This document shows positions 51,379-59,767 of a stretch of 64,000 nt of DNA, piece by piece. The stretch is from CAWCGU01 sp963838095. Lineage in GTDB: Bacteria > Actinomycetota > Thermoleophilia > Solirubrobacterales > 70-9. Numbering within the stretch: position 1 is the stretch's first letter; each line of letters opens with the position of its first letter. The DNA lies in assembly GCA_963838095.1 (NCBI GenBank), contig CAWIPO010000006.1, positions 124,001 to 188,000 on the forward strand, given 5' to 3'. A program made the position numbers and the translations under genes. The notes beneath the pieces were generated by a model. The model made no database searches. It saw only the letters and a program-made list of their open reading frames with translations, and was not told the DNA's origin.

Positions 51379-53202
51379 CTACGGGGTGGCGTCGATCGTG
51401 ATCGCCGTCCCGGAGCGGACCACGCGGATGCTGCCCAGCGGCAGCCCGGTCTCGTCCAGGACCGAGATCGTGGTGTCGTCGCCGAGCGGGGTGGCCAGCG
51501 AGCCCCGCAGGCTCGATCCGGCCAGGGACAGGGTGGCGAGGTGATCGAGATTCTGCCCGGAGGTGCGCCACGACGCGGTTGTGCGCGGCTGCTCTTCGCG
51601 GAACTTGGGATAGGTCCAGCCGGCAAGCGGGCTCGGCTGCCCGGACACCGTCTCCAGCCTCCCGGGACCGGCGGCGCTGAAGCTCGTCAGCGCCCCCTTC
51701 AGCCCATGCCCCGAGAGGCGCAGACCGTCGCCCTCGGGGGTCGCGTTCACCTTCCGCCCGAGCTGGAAATAGCGGGTGTAGCTGTGAGGCGCGCCGGCCT
51801 GCACGGCGTCGGCGACGAACAGCGCATAGCCGGGCTTGTAGAGGAACAGTCGCGCGTGCGTGACTCCCTGGCGCTCGGATACCACCGGGTTCTGGGCCCA
51901 CACCGCGTACCAGCCCTCGCCCTGGCCCCAGGCGTAGATGCCGCTGCCGTACGGCGCCGAGTCCTCCGAGTCGAGCTGCTTGCCATCCACGACGAGGGTC
52001 GAGTGCGCCTCCAAGGAGCGCTGGAAGTCGAAGTAGGCGTCCCGGTCCTTGTGGTACTGGCCCGTGTCCTGGACGACGCGGATCCCGGACTCGAAGAGCT
52101 CGAACGAGAGCTCGTCCGAATGCTTATGGACCCCGGAGTGAAAGGAGGATGCGATCGCCAGCCACCCTCCCGCCGACAGATCCTTGACGACCGCATAGCC
52201 GGCGGTCGGCGCCACCCACAGGCCGCCCTGGGCCCCCGCTTCACCACGCACCTCGACCTGGGGCTTGTCGAGGCTGGTGTCTCCGAACTGCGCCATTCGC
52301 TCGTCGGGCGCGGTCAGCCATGCGAGCGATGTGACGAGCCGCTGGCGTGCCTGGCGGAGCTGGGCATCGAGCGGGTTGACGACGCGCAGGTAGTCGTCGA
52401 CGAGGTTGATCGCGTAGTCGTAATAGCCCATCGAGTGCTCCAGCCAGACGCCGTCGGTGGGCTCGAACGAGCCGTAGAAGGTGCGCTTGTAGCGCCGCTC
52501 GCCGCGCAGCGCCCCGCGGGCGATCGGTTTGTCCTGTGGCAGGTAGCGGCCCAGCGCGGCCAGCGCCAGGTCCACCGAGAGCCCGTGGTTCGTGGGCTTG
52601 TAGTTGTCCGGGTTACGCAGGTATCGGCCGTGGCGGCGGATCGACGAAAGCATCGTCTGCGCGGCGTCCCTGCCGAGCGCGCCCTCGCAGGCGGTCGCGC
52701 GGGCAACGAAGGCGATCACGGTCGCCCGGCGGGCGGCAACCCGATCGGTCCAGGTCTCCTTGGTCACCTTGCCCGCGTTTGCCGACCGGATCCAGTGGAG
52801 CACGATCTCGCGCGCCATCACCAGCGCCCGCCGTTTCTTCGGGGGCGCGAAGTCCGGGCTCGACACGTAGATGAACAGCAGCTGGTCGAGGAACGAAAGG
52901 TCGGCCAGGCGGGCTTCGAAGGCCTTCGACTGGTACGGGTTGCGCTGCCAGTCGATCGGCGGCCGCATCTCGAGCACGTCGTTGTGGACCTTGAGCTGCC
53001 AGTGCAGCGCCCGGAGCTGCTCGTCGTGGCTGTAGACGCCGGTCTTCTCGCTTCGGTACTCGACCGGGCAGCCGGGCTGCTTCAGGTAGTCGACGGGCCC
53101 GGGGCGGGGCTGCGGTCCGGTGGGCGGATGCTGAAGCCCGGCCGAGGCCGGGACCGGCGTGGCAAGCGCGAGCGTGAGCGTGAGCGCCGTAAAGAGCAAC
53201 AC
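51379..53202 (-). CDS. Secreted heparinase II/III-like polysaccharide lyase
   Basis: About 607 residues. Signal peptide (hydrophobic LLFTALTLTLALATPVPASA), an alpha-helical toroid (about 80-330) with NHGLSVDLALAALGRYL and EHSMGYYDYA, then a beta-sandwich beginning GYAVVKDLSAGGWLAIASSFHSGVHKHSDELSFELFE. The HSDELSF motif and the Asn-His pair fit heparinase II/III-type lyases of acidic polysaccharides. Natural substrate unknown. The start is odd: the GTG at 53202 leaves no basic n-region, while upstream codons (KTGRPAPRALV) look like one but offer no start codon. Sits between ssb and rpsR. Confidence 0.78.
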   Translation of the reverse strand: MLLFTALTLTLALATPVPASAGLQHPPTGPQPRPGPVDYLKQPGCPVEYRSEKTGVYSHDEQLRALHWQLKVHNDVLEMRPPIDWQRNPYQSKAFEARLADLSFLDQLLFIYVSSPDFAPPKKRRALVMAREIVLHWIRSANAGKVTKETWTDRVAARRATVIAFVARATACEGALGRDAAQTMLSSIRRHGRYLRNPDNYKPTNHGLSVDLALAALGRYLPQDKPIARGALRGERRYKRTFYGSFEPTDGVWLEHSMGYYDYAINLVDDYLRVVNPLDAQLRQARQRLVTSLAWLTAPDERMAQFGDTSLDKPQVEVRGEAGAQGGLWVAPTAGYAVVKDLSAGGWLAIASSFHSGVHKHSDELSFELFESGIRVVQDTGQYHKDRDAYFDFQRSLEAHSTLVVDGKQLDSEDSAPYGSGIYAWGQGEGWYAVWAQNPVVSERQGVTHARLFLYKPGYALFVADAVQAGAPHSYTRYFQLGRKVNATPEGDGLRLSGHGLKGALTSFSAAGPGRLETVSGQPSPLAGWTYPKFREEQPRTTASWRTSGQNLDHLATLSLAGSSLRGSLATPLGDDTTISVLDETGLPLGSIRVVRSGTAITIDATP

Positions 53203-53262
53203 GACGAGCGCCCGCGGGGCGGGACGACCGGTCTTGCTATGCGAAAAAGTGCTGACGACTAT

Positions 53263-53754
53263 CTAAAACGGAATGTCGTCGTCTGATGCGGCGACGCCGG
53301 CCTGCTCGGGCTCGAAGTCGGAGGTGTCCGCGGGGACGTCGGAGGTCGCCTGGAAGCCGTTTCCGCCACCGTTGGCGGCTTCCTGGCCGGGGGCTCCGCC
53401 GCCGCTCTGGCCGCCGTCACGCGAGCCCAGGAACTGGACCGAGTTGGCGATGATCGACACGGACTGGCGCTTGCTGCCGTCCTTCGCCTCCCACTCTCGC
53501 CAATCCAGGCGACCCTCGACTGCCACCGGGCGTCCCTTGGAGAGATAGGTGGCGCAGTTCTCGCCCTGCGCGCCCCATACGGTGACGTCGAAGTAGTTGG
53601 GCTTGTCGATCCAGTTGCCGGAGCCGTCCTTGCGGCGGCTGTTGACCGCGACCCGGAGGTCGCACACGGAAGTGCCACCCGAGGTGCTGCGGAGATCGGG
53701 GTCCTTGGTCAGGTTGCCCGTGATTGCGACGACGTTGATGTTGCTGGCTGCCAT
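53263..53754 (-). CDS. ssb: Single-stranded DNA-binding protein
   Basis: 163 residues. OB fold (about 1-110): ITGNLTKDPDLRST, FDVTVWGAQGENCATYLSKGRPVAVEGRLDWREW. A Gly/Ala/Gln-rich linker leads to the acidic tip DDDIPF, the tail that recruits replication and repair proteins. A Shine-Dalgarno-like GGGAAGGA precedes the ATG. Second gene of the rpsF cluster. Confidence 0.95.
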   Translation of the reverse strand: MAASNINVVAITGNLTKDPDLRSTSGGTSVCDLRVAVNSRRKDGSGNWIDKPNYFDVTVWGAQGENCATYLSKGRPVAVEGRLDWREWEAKDGSKRQSVSIIANSVQFLGSRDGGQSGGGAPGQEAANGGGNGFQATSDVPADTSDFEPEQAGVAASDDDIPF

Positions 53755-53873
53755 TTGAAGCCCATCCTTCCCAATTTGCTTGTACCTGCCGATGATAAGT
53801 CGCGACCCGGCGGGGGATGCCCCCCTTGACGCACGTTGCGGATTGAAAGCCCCCGCAGAGAGCGCGATCGGGG

Positions 53874-54431
53874 CTACTCCTTGGGTTCCGGGGCGGGCTC
53901 GTCGGGCTCTGCGTCGGGCTCGCCGGGCTCCTCCACCGGCGCGGCGGGCTCGGCGAGGTCCTCCGCAGCCACGTCGGGCTCGGCCGGTGCGGCGTCTGCC
54001 TCAGCCGGCTCCGCTGCGGCGACGAACTCCTCGTATCGCTCCTCCCCCGCGCGCGGGGAATCCTCACCGCGGCGCCCTTCCCGCCTGCTCCGCGCGGCCA
54101 TCGCCGACGGGTCAGGTGGGGAGATCAGCGGCGAGCGAGGATCGACGCGAAAGATGCGGAATCGCAGCACGCCGTCGGTGATCTTCAGGTTGTGGTCGAG
54201 ATCGTCGAGCAGCGGCTTCTCGCCCTCGAAGCGGTAGAAGCGGTAGTCAGCCTCGGTGCGCTGGTCGATGTCGTAGGCCATCTTGCGCGTTCCCCACGAC
54301 TCGTCGTGCTTGAGTGCGCCCGCGGACTCGATCCGCTGACGGGCGTTAGAGGCGATCTCGTCGCGGCGCTCGTCGGCGACCTCCGGATCGAGCATCAGGA
54401 CGAGTTCGTATTGGCGTGCTGCTTCGGTCAC
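53874..54431 (-). CDS. rpsF: Ribosomal protein S6 with a long acidic C-terminal extension
   Basis: 185 residues against about 95 for most S6. Core: ARQYELVLMLDPEVADERRDEI, WGTRKMAYDIDQRTEADYRFYRFEG. From about residue 105 a basic stretch (ARSRREGRRG) then an Ala/Glu/Pro-rich tail of about 65 residues, probably disordered. GTG start; TAAACT 12 bases upstream. First gene of the ribosomal/replication block. Confidence 0.92.
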   Translation of the reverse strand: MTEAARQYELVLMLDPEVADERRDEIASNARQRIESAGALKHDESWGTRKMAYDIDQRTEADYRFYRFEGEKPLLDDLDHNLKITDGVLRFRIFRVDPRSPLISPPDPSAMAARSRREGRRGEDSPRAGEERYEEFVAAAEPAEADAAPAEPDVAAEDLAEPAAPVEEPGEPDAEPDEPAPEPKE

Positions 54432-54504
54432 AGGCGGCGAGCGAGTTTAGTGACTGGCGATCGCCAGACGGGGCGGTACGTCGCCGCCCGGGCTTCTCCC
54501 GGGT

Positions 54505-54930
54505 GTGATGAAGCAGCGGGTGAGGTGGGCCAGTGCGGCCAAGATCGGCGCCGTCGCGGTGGCGGCGACCGTCGCCCTGGCGCTGCTGCCGGGGCTGTTG
54601 GCACCGCCGGAGCCGAAGCCGCTTGCTGCGGATATCGGGGTGTTGCCCGTTGAGGAGGGGCCGCCCGAGCCGGCTGAAAGGTCTGAGGGACGCAACGTGC
54701 GCCGAGGGACTGAAGCACTGAAGGAGAGGGATCGGGAGGCCGCAGCCGGCAGGCGCGGGGCTGAGCCGCCCCAGCCCGCCGGCAATGGTCGCGCTGAGCA
54801 CAGGAATCGCAACGACGACCCGCCCGCGCAAGCGCCACCGACAACGCCCGCCCCTACCCAGCCCGTTCCCGCTCCGGTCCCCGCGCCCGCCCCGGCCCCG
54901 CCGCCATCACCGCCCGAATTCGGCCCCTAG
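54505..54930 (+). CDS. Pro-rich protein with an N-terminal membrane helix, unknown function
   Basis: 141 residues from GTG (ATG follows at once). One N-terminal helix (about 12-32, GAVAVAATVALALLPGLL) and then an exported, low-complexity region: charged (EGRNVRRGTEALKERDREAAAGRR) followed by a Pro/Ala tail. Looks like a cell-wall-spanning linker. Divergent from rpsF; stop overlaps the GT20 stop by 4 bases. No domain. Confidence 0.55.
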   Translation: MMKQRVRWASAAKIGAVAVAATVALALLPGLLAPPEPKPLAADIGVLPVEEGPPEPAERSEGRNVRRGTEALKERDREAAAGRRGAEPPQPAGNGRAEHRNRNDDPPAQAPPTTPAPTQPVPAPVPAPAPAPPPSPPEFGP

Positions 54931-56396
54931 CTGCCGCGCTTCAGGCGGATGTCGGCGAGCTGCTCGTCGATCCAGACGCCGGGGTCTCGGGCATCGACGA
55001 TCTCTCGCAGGCGCCTTGCGCGCAGGGCGCGCTCCTCTGGATCCATGGTCAGCGCCCTGTGGATCGCGTCGGCCTGATCCTCGATGTCGAAAGGGTTCAC
55101 GGTCAGGGCGCAGTCGCCTAGCTCTTCGTGCGAGCCCGTGTTCTCGGACAGCATCACGACGCCGTCGCGCTGATTAACGGCCGGGGCCTCCTTGGCGACC
55201 AGGTTCATGCCGTCAAACAGGGAGTTCACCATCAGCAGGTCGTAGTGCTTGTAGCGGGCGACCGCCTCCGGCAGGTTTTCGTAGATCCGCAGGTCGATCG
55301 GCATCCAGTCCGTCGTCCCGTGGCGATGGTTGACGACCGCGACCAGAGCCTCGATCCGATCCAGATACTCCTCGTATTCGGGCACGTCCTGGCGCGACGG
55401 CTGAAGGTGGGCGATGAAGGTGACCTTTTCGCGGAACTCGGGATGGTCCTGGAGGAACACGTCGAAGGCGGTGAACCCGCGGAGCACGTTCTTGGACAGG
55501 TCCGCCCGGTCGACGCGGATGATCAGGTGCTCGCGACGGCGCGCCAGCAGCTCTTGCTCTGCCGCCGCGACCTCCTCGGAGTCGGCCAGCGCTCGCAGGC
55601 GGCGGGCGTCGATCCCGAGCGGGTACGCGCGAACCCAGGTCTCGCGGTCGTCGACGACGACGGTCAGCCGCTCGAGATCGACCTCCAGCTCCAAGAGCTC
55701 CTCGCAGCAGTGCAGGAAGTTGCGGCAGTAGGCGCTGGTGTGGAAGCCGATGATGTCGTTGGCGAGCAGGCTGCGGTAGATCTCCTCGCGCCATCCGGCG
55801 GGGAGGATGCGCCAGGAGTCCGACTGCGACCACGGGATGTGGACGAACTGGTGCAGGAACGCGTCCGGACGCGCGGCGCGGATGTGCGCGGGGGCGGTGT
55901 ACAGGTGATAGTCGTGCAGCATCACCAGCGGGTCGCCGTGCTCCTCCATTTGCGCGACCACCGCTTCCGCGATGTCGCGGTTGACGACCGTGTAGCCCTG
56001 CTCCCACGCCTCGAATTCCTCGCGCCTGATGTCGGGCGCGTTGGAGAGGTCCCAGAGGTAGTGCTGGATGAACCACAGGATCGGGTTCGCGATCACGTTG
56101 TAGAAGCGGTCGTAGGCGGCGGCGTCGCTCTCCACCAGCACCACCTGGTAATCGGTGCCCCCCAGGCTCACATCTACCGGCCTACCGCCCGACTCCCGCG
56201 CTACCTCTACATCCTCGTCGGTCATCGCCGACGCCACCCACAGCGCTTGGCGGTGCGACACCAGGCCGGTCAGAGCCGTGACGAGCCCACCACCCCCGCG
56301 CGTCACCACCCGCTCCCCGCCGGGGCCGCGCTCGAAGTGCGCGGGGCCGCGATTGGAGACGATGATCAGGGAGGCTTCCTGGGCGGCCGCCTCCAT
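54927..56396 (-). CDS. GT20 glycosyltransferase, trehalose-6-phosphate synthase-like
   Basis: 489 residues. Family features: IIVSNRGP and GGGGLVTALTGL at the N terminus, LHDYHLYTAP, HIPWSQSDSWRILP, NDIIGFHTSAY and SLFDGMNLVAKEAPAVNQRDGVVMLSENTGSHEEL for the donor site. The usual VDRLDYxKG is DRADLSKN here, so donor or acceptor may differ from classical OtsA. Expected product: trehalose-6-phosphate or a related phosphorylated glucoside. Last gene of the stress operon; no otsB is adjacent. Confidence 0.82.
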   Translation of the reverse strand: MEAAAQEASLIIVSNRGPAHFERGPGGERVVTRGGGGLVTALTGLVSHRQALWVASAMTDEDVEVARESGGRPVDVSLGGTDYQVVLVESDAAAYDRFYNVIANPILWFIQHYLWDLSNAPDIRREEFEAWEQGYTVVNRDIAEAVVAQMEEHGDPLVMLHDYHLYTAPAHIRAARPDAFLHQFVHIPWSQSDSWRILPAGWREEIYRSLLANDIIGFHTSAYCRNFLHCCEELLELEVDLERLTVVVDDRETWVRAYPLGIDARRLRALADSEEVAAAEQELLARRREHLIIRVDRADLSKNVLRGFTAFDVFLQDHPEFREKVTFIAHLQPSRQDVPEYEEYLDRIEALVAVVNHRHGTTDWMPIDLRIYENLPEAVARYKHYDLLMVNSLFDGMNLVAKEAPAVNQRDGVVMLSENTGSHEELGDCALTVNPFDIEDQADAIHRALTMDPEERALRARRLREIVDARDPGVWIDEQLADIRLKRGS

Positions 56397-56419
56397 CAGA
56401 CCCAGGCCACCTCCACCCT

Positions 56420-57655
56420 CTACAGCTCGAGCTCTACGAGCATCCGCAGCCAGTCGCGCAGCAGCCGCGGGGTGAGGAACTCCTTGCGTGCGTGCGCCTT
56501 GCCCTCCTTGCCCAACCGCCGGCCGAGCTCAGGATCGCCGAGGATCTCGAGGGCGCGCTCGGCCGCCTGCTCGGGCGTTTCGACGAGGAAGCCGGAGATC
56601 CCGTCCTCTATCTGCAGCGGGATCCCGCCGACGTTGCCGGCGATCGTCGGCCGACCCTTCCACAAAGCCTCCGTCACGGTGAGCCCGAATCCCTCCCGCA
56701 GCGACTTCTGAATCACGATGTCCGACTGCGACTGGAAGGCGTTGACCTCGATCGCACCGACGTTGTTGAGGTTGTTGAGGATCTTGATGTCGGGGTCGCC
56801 CTCGGCGTGCTGGAAGGTCTGATGGAAGAACTCCCATCCCTCCGGGTCGTCGGTCGCCATCGAGCCGACGAGCGCCAGCTGGACGCCCGGCATCTGCTCG
56901 TCGACGAGGCGGTAGGCGTCGATCACGCCCATCGGGTCCTTCCAGGGGTCGAAGCGGGAGACCTGGGTGATCAGCGGCCGATCGACGTCGATCCCGAACT
57001 GATCGCATACAAACGCCGCGTCGTCGGGTGAGAGCGCCATGTTCTTCGGCGACAGCGGGTCGATGGCCGGCGGCACGATCCGGACGCCGTCGCCGTTGAG
57101 GTTGTCCGGCACGTAGGTCTGCATGTGCCACACGGTGCGGTCGTACTCGCGGATCTGAGGCAGGATCCCGGCGAGCGTGTCGGCATTCGGGGTCGAGAGG
57201 TCGATGTGGCAGCGCCAGATCCACCGCCCGGCGGCATCGGGAGCGTTGTGGCGCAGCCCCACGGGCTGCGGGTCGTGGACGATGATCGCGTCCCACCCCG
57301 GCTCCAGTCCCTGCGCGTTCATCCAGTTGTAACGCTCGAACAGGTCCCACTGCGCGGCCGTCAGCGTCGAGGAGTCTCCCTGGAGCGAGTTGTGCATCAG
57401 CTTGGTGACGTTGAAGAACTCCTCACGGCCAAGGATCACGTGCCAGTGGGCGTCGAGCCCGACGTCGCGCATCAGCGGCACCAGCGTGTACAGGATCTCC
57501 GAGACCCCTCCGCCGAAAGCCGTCGCGCTGACGTGGAGGAGGCGCTTTCCCTTCAGCCCCTCTGCGAGCTCGCCGATCTCCTCGATCAGCTCGCGGCCTG
57601 CGATGTGGGTGTAGTCCGCAAGCGAGCGGTGACCGAGTCCGACTTCCTGAAGCAC
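56420..57655 (-). CDS. treT: Trehalose synthase TreT-type GT4 glycosyltransferase
   Basis: 411 residues. TreT joins NDP-glucose and glucose to trehalose reversibly. Visible: LLHVSATAFGGGVSEILYTLVPLM, HDPQPVGLRH, WRCHIDLSTPN, VSRFDPWKDPMGVIDAYR and the GT4 E-x7-E motif REGFGLTVTEALWKGRPTIA. Length and motif order fit TreT rather than glycogen synthase. GTG start 9 bases after the IMPase-family stop. Gives the cell two trehalose routes side by side. Confidence 0.87.
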   Translation of the reverse strand: MLQEVGLGHRSLADYTHIAGRELIEEIGELAEGLKGKRLLHVSATAFGGGVSEILYTLVPLMRDVGLDAHWHVILGREEFFNVTKLMHNSLQGDSSTLTAAQWDLFERYNWMNAQGLEPGWDAIIVHDPQPVGLRHNAPDAAGRWIWRCHIDLSTPNADTLAGILPQIREYDRTVWHMQTYVPDNLNGDGVRIVPPAIDPLSPKNMALSPDDAAFVCDQFGIDVDRPLITQVSRFDPWKDPMGVIDAYRLVDEQMPGVQLALVGSMATDDPEGWEFFHQTFQHAEGDPDIKILNNLNNVGAIEVNAFQSQSDIVIQKSLREGFGLTVTEALWKGRPTIAGNVGGIPLQIEDGISGFLVETPEQAAERALEILGDPELGRRLGKEGKAHARKEFLTPRLLRDWLRMLVELEL

Positions 57656-57664
57656 GCGGGCAGG

Positions 57665-58591
57665 CTACAGGGCTAAGAGCCGGTTTATCCCCGCGTCGAG
57701 CTTGGCGCAGATCGCGCTGTGAAGCTCGGCGTTGGCCGCCGTCACGCAGGAGATCTGGAACTCGGCTCCCGAGCCGAGCAGGCGCCTCTGGGCGAGCGGC
57801 TCCCCGTAGGCGTCGGTGACCACGGCACCCGCCTCCTCGCAGATCAGCGCCACCGCCGCGAGGTCGTAGGGCGAGTTGTTCAGCACCACACCGTCGCCCA
57901 CGGCCTCGAAGGCTTCTCGCATCCCCGGTACGTCGGCCACCATCCTCGGCCCCGGCTCGATGTAGGCGTCGAGCTGGCCCGTGACCACCCTGGTCATGTC
58001 GTAGGTCGCCGAGCCGAGGTCAAAGGTGCCGCCGCCGACCGAGGCGCCGTCGATCAGCTCCGCAAGCACCTCAGCGATCGAGCGCACCGGGCGCCCGCGC
58101 AGCCCGTAGACCCAGAACATCCTGCGGAGATCCGTGTTCGCCGAGAGGTTCGGCACCGGCTCGCAGCCAGCCCCGCGCTCGGCGACGAACAGCCTTCCGC
58201 TCTTGATCTCCGCCACGCATCCGACGGCGACGTCGCCCATCGTCGGCTCACCGTCAAGCCTCGCCGCGGCAACCGACACACAGGCCGCCTCGAACCCCGC
58301 CATCGCCGGCCTTGTGCCGTCGATCGGGTCGACGACGAGCACCCATTCCGGCTCACCGCTGGGAGAAACCATGCCGCGATCCTCGGAGTAGAACGCCACC
58401 TGCGGCGCCTTCTCCGCCAGGTGCTGCTCCATGTACGCCTCGGCGAGCTCGTCGATCGCGAAGGTGACGTCACCCCCTTCGCCCTCCCCCGAGTGCTCTC
58501 GACCGGCGTGCCTGCCGAGCTCGGGAAGCACCTTCTCGCGGAGGGCCAGCGTCAGCTCGGTGGCAAGCTCGCGAACCTGGCGCGTATCCAT
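57665..58591 (-). CDS. Inositol-monophosphatase-family phosphatase
   Basis: 308 residues. Metal-binding motifs of the family: EDRG, DPIDGTRP, and NNSPYDLAAVALICEEAGAVVTDAYG with the third ligand Asp. Members hydrolyse sugar or inositol phosphates or PAP. Placed between htrA-like and treT genes, next but one to a GT20 synthase, it could dephosphorylate the GT20 product in place of OtsB; that is inference. Starts 3 bases after the HtrA stop. Confidence 0.83.
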   Translation of the reverse strand: MDTRQVRELATELTLALREKVLPELGRHAGREHSGEGEGGDVTFAIDELAEAYMEQHLAEKAPQVAFYSEDRGMVSPSGEPEWVLVVDPIDGTRPAMAGFEAACVSVAAARLDGEPTMGDVAVGCVAEIKSGRLFVAERGAGCEPVPNLSANTDLRRMFWVYGLRGRPVRSIAEVLAELIDGASVGGGTFDLGSATYDMTRVVTGQLDAYIEPGPRMVADVPGMREAFEAVGDGVVLNNSPYDLAAVALICEEAGAVVTDAYGEPLAQRRLLGSGAEFQISCVTAANAELHSAICAKLDAGINRLLAL

Positions 58592-58594
58592 TCG

Positions 58595-59767
58595 TTAGGC
58601 GGTCGGCCGGGGCTCGAGCTCGACCTCAACCTCATCCAGCTCGCCGTCGCGCAGGACCTCGAGCGTGACGATGTCGCCGGGCGCATGCTCGGAGATCAGC
58701 TTCGGGAGATCGGCGGCACCGACGACCCGCTCACCGTCGACCGACAGAATCACGTCGCCGCCGGTGCGGACGGGGGTGCCTTGGAATCTGATCCGATCAT
58801 CTCCGCCCTCCAGTCCCGCGTCGTCGGCGGGACTGCCCGGCTGCACCGCCGCGATCAGCGACCCCGAATCGGCGTCGATTCCGAGGTGATCGGCGAGCTG
58901 CGGGTACAACGCCTGGCTCGTCACCCCGAGGTACGCGTAGTCGGGCTCGCCGTCTTCCTGTAGCCCCTCGAGCGAGCTGGCCACGAGGTTGCTGGGAACG
59001 GCGAACCCCACACCCGCGTCACTCCCGGAGCTCGTGTTGATCTGCTGGTTGACTCCGATCACCCTTCCCTCGGCGTCCAGAAGCGGGCCGCCGGAATTCC
59101 CGGGGTTGATCGAGGCATCGGTCTGCAGGGCGGCGTCGATCTGATACCGGGTAAGCGACTGGATCGAGCGATCGGTGGCGGAGATCACGCCCACCGAAAG
59201 CGACTGCTCCTGGCCGAACGGGCTGCCGATCGCGGCGACCGCGTCCCCGACCCGGACCTGGCTGGAGTCGTCGAAGGCGAGCGGAACCAGGTCCAGGCCC
59301 TCCGGATCGACCTTCAGCAGCGCGACGTCGGCGAATGGATCGAAACCGAGCACTTCCGCGGGGACGCGATTGCGGTCCGAGAACTGGACGTAGACCTCGT
59401 CGGCCTCGTGGAGGGGGCCGCTGGCCCCGGACGATTCCGCATCGGTGACCACGTGCGCGTTGGTGACGATCTGGCCGTCGTCGGTGACCACGAAGCCCGA
59501 CCCCTGTCCCCCCAGCGGCCCGCCGCCGAGCAGCCCGCCGGCTCCGGAGCTGTCGAAGGTCGAGATCACCGTCACCACTCCCGGGGCCGCCTTGTCGTAG
59601 ATCGCGTGCGGGTCGAACGCTCCCTCCTCGGCCTCAATCACGACCTCGTCCCCGGACGCATTCTGCGTTGCGGTGACCGTCGTCGTGCCGCCGTCGTCTC
59701 CGCATCCCGCCATCGCCAGCGCGAGCGCCGCAGCCATCAGCCAGATGAGCAAGGTGGCCCGAGTCAC
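58595..59767 (-). CDS. HtrA/DegP-type serine protease lipoprotein
   Basis: 390 residues. Lipobox ALAMAGC, Thr-rich linker, then an intact triad: His in VTNAHVVTD, Asp in FADVALLKV, Ser in NPGNSGGPLLDAEG. C-terminal PDZ (about 285-380, LIAAVQPGSPADDAGLEGGDDRIRFQGTPV). Degrades or refolds damaged exported proteins. Its ATG overlaps the histidine kinase stop (ATGA), so the sensor pair probably controls it directly. Confidence 0.92.
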   Translation of the reverse strand: MTRATLLIWLMAAALALAMAGCGDDGGTTTVTATQNASGDEVVIEAEEGAFDPHAIYDKAAPGVVTVISTFDSSGAGGLLGGGPLGGQGSGFVVTDDGQIVTNAHVVTDAESSGASGPLHEADEVYVQFSDRNRVPAEVLGFDPFADVALLKVDPEGLDLVPLAFDDSSQVRVGDAVAAIGSPFGQEQSLSVGVISATDRSIQSLTRYQIDAALQTDASINPGNSGGPLLDAEGRVIGVNQQINTSSGSDAGVGFAVPSNLVASSLEGLQEDGEPDYAYLGVTSQALYPQLADHLGIDADSGSLIAAVQPGSPADDAGLEGGDDRIRFQGTPVRTGGDVILSVDGERVVGAADLPKLISEHAPGDIVTLEVLRDGELDEVEVELEPRPTA

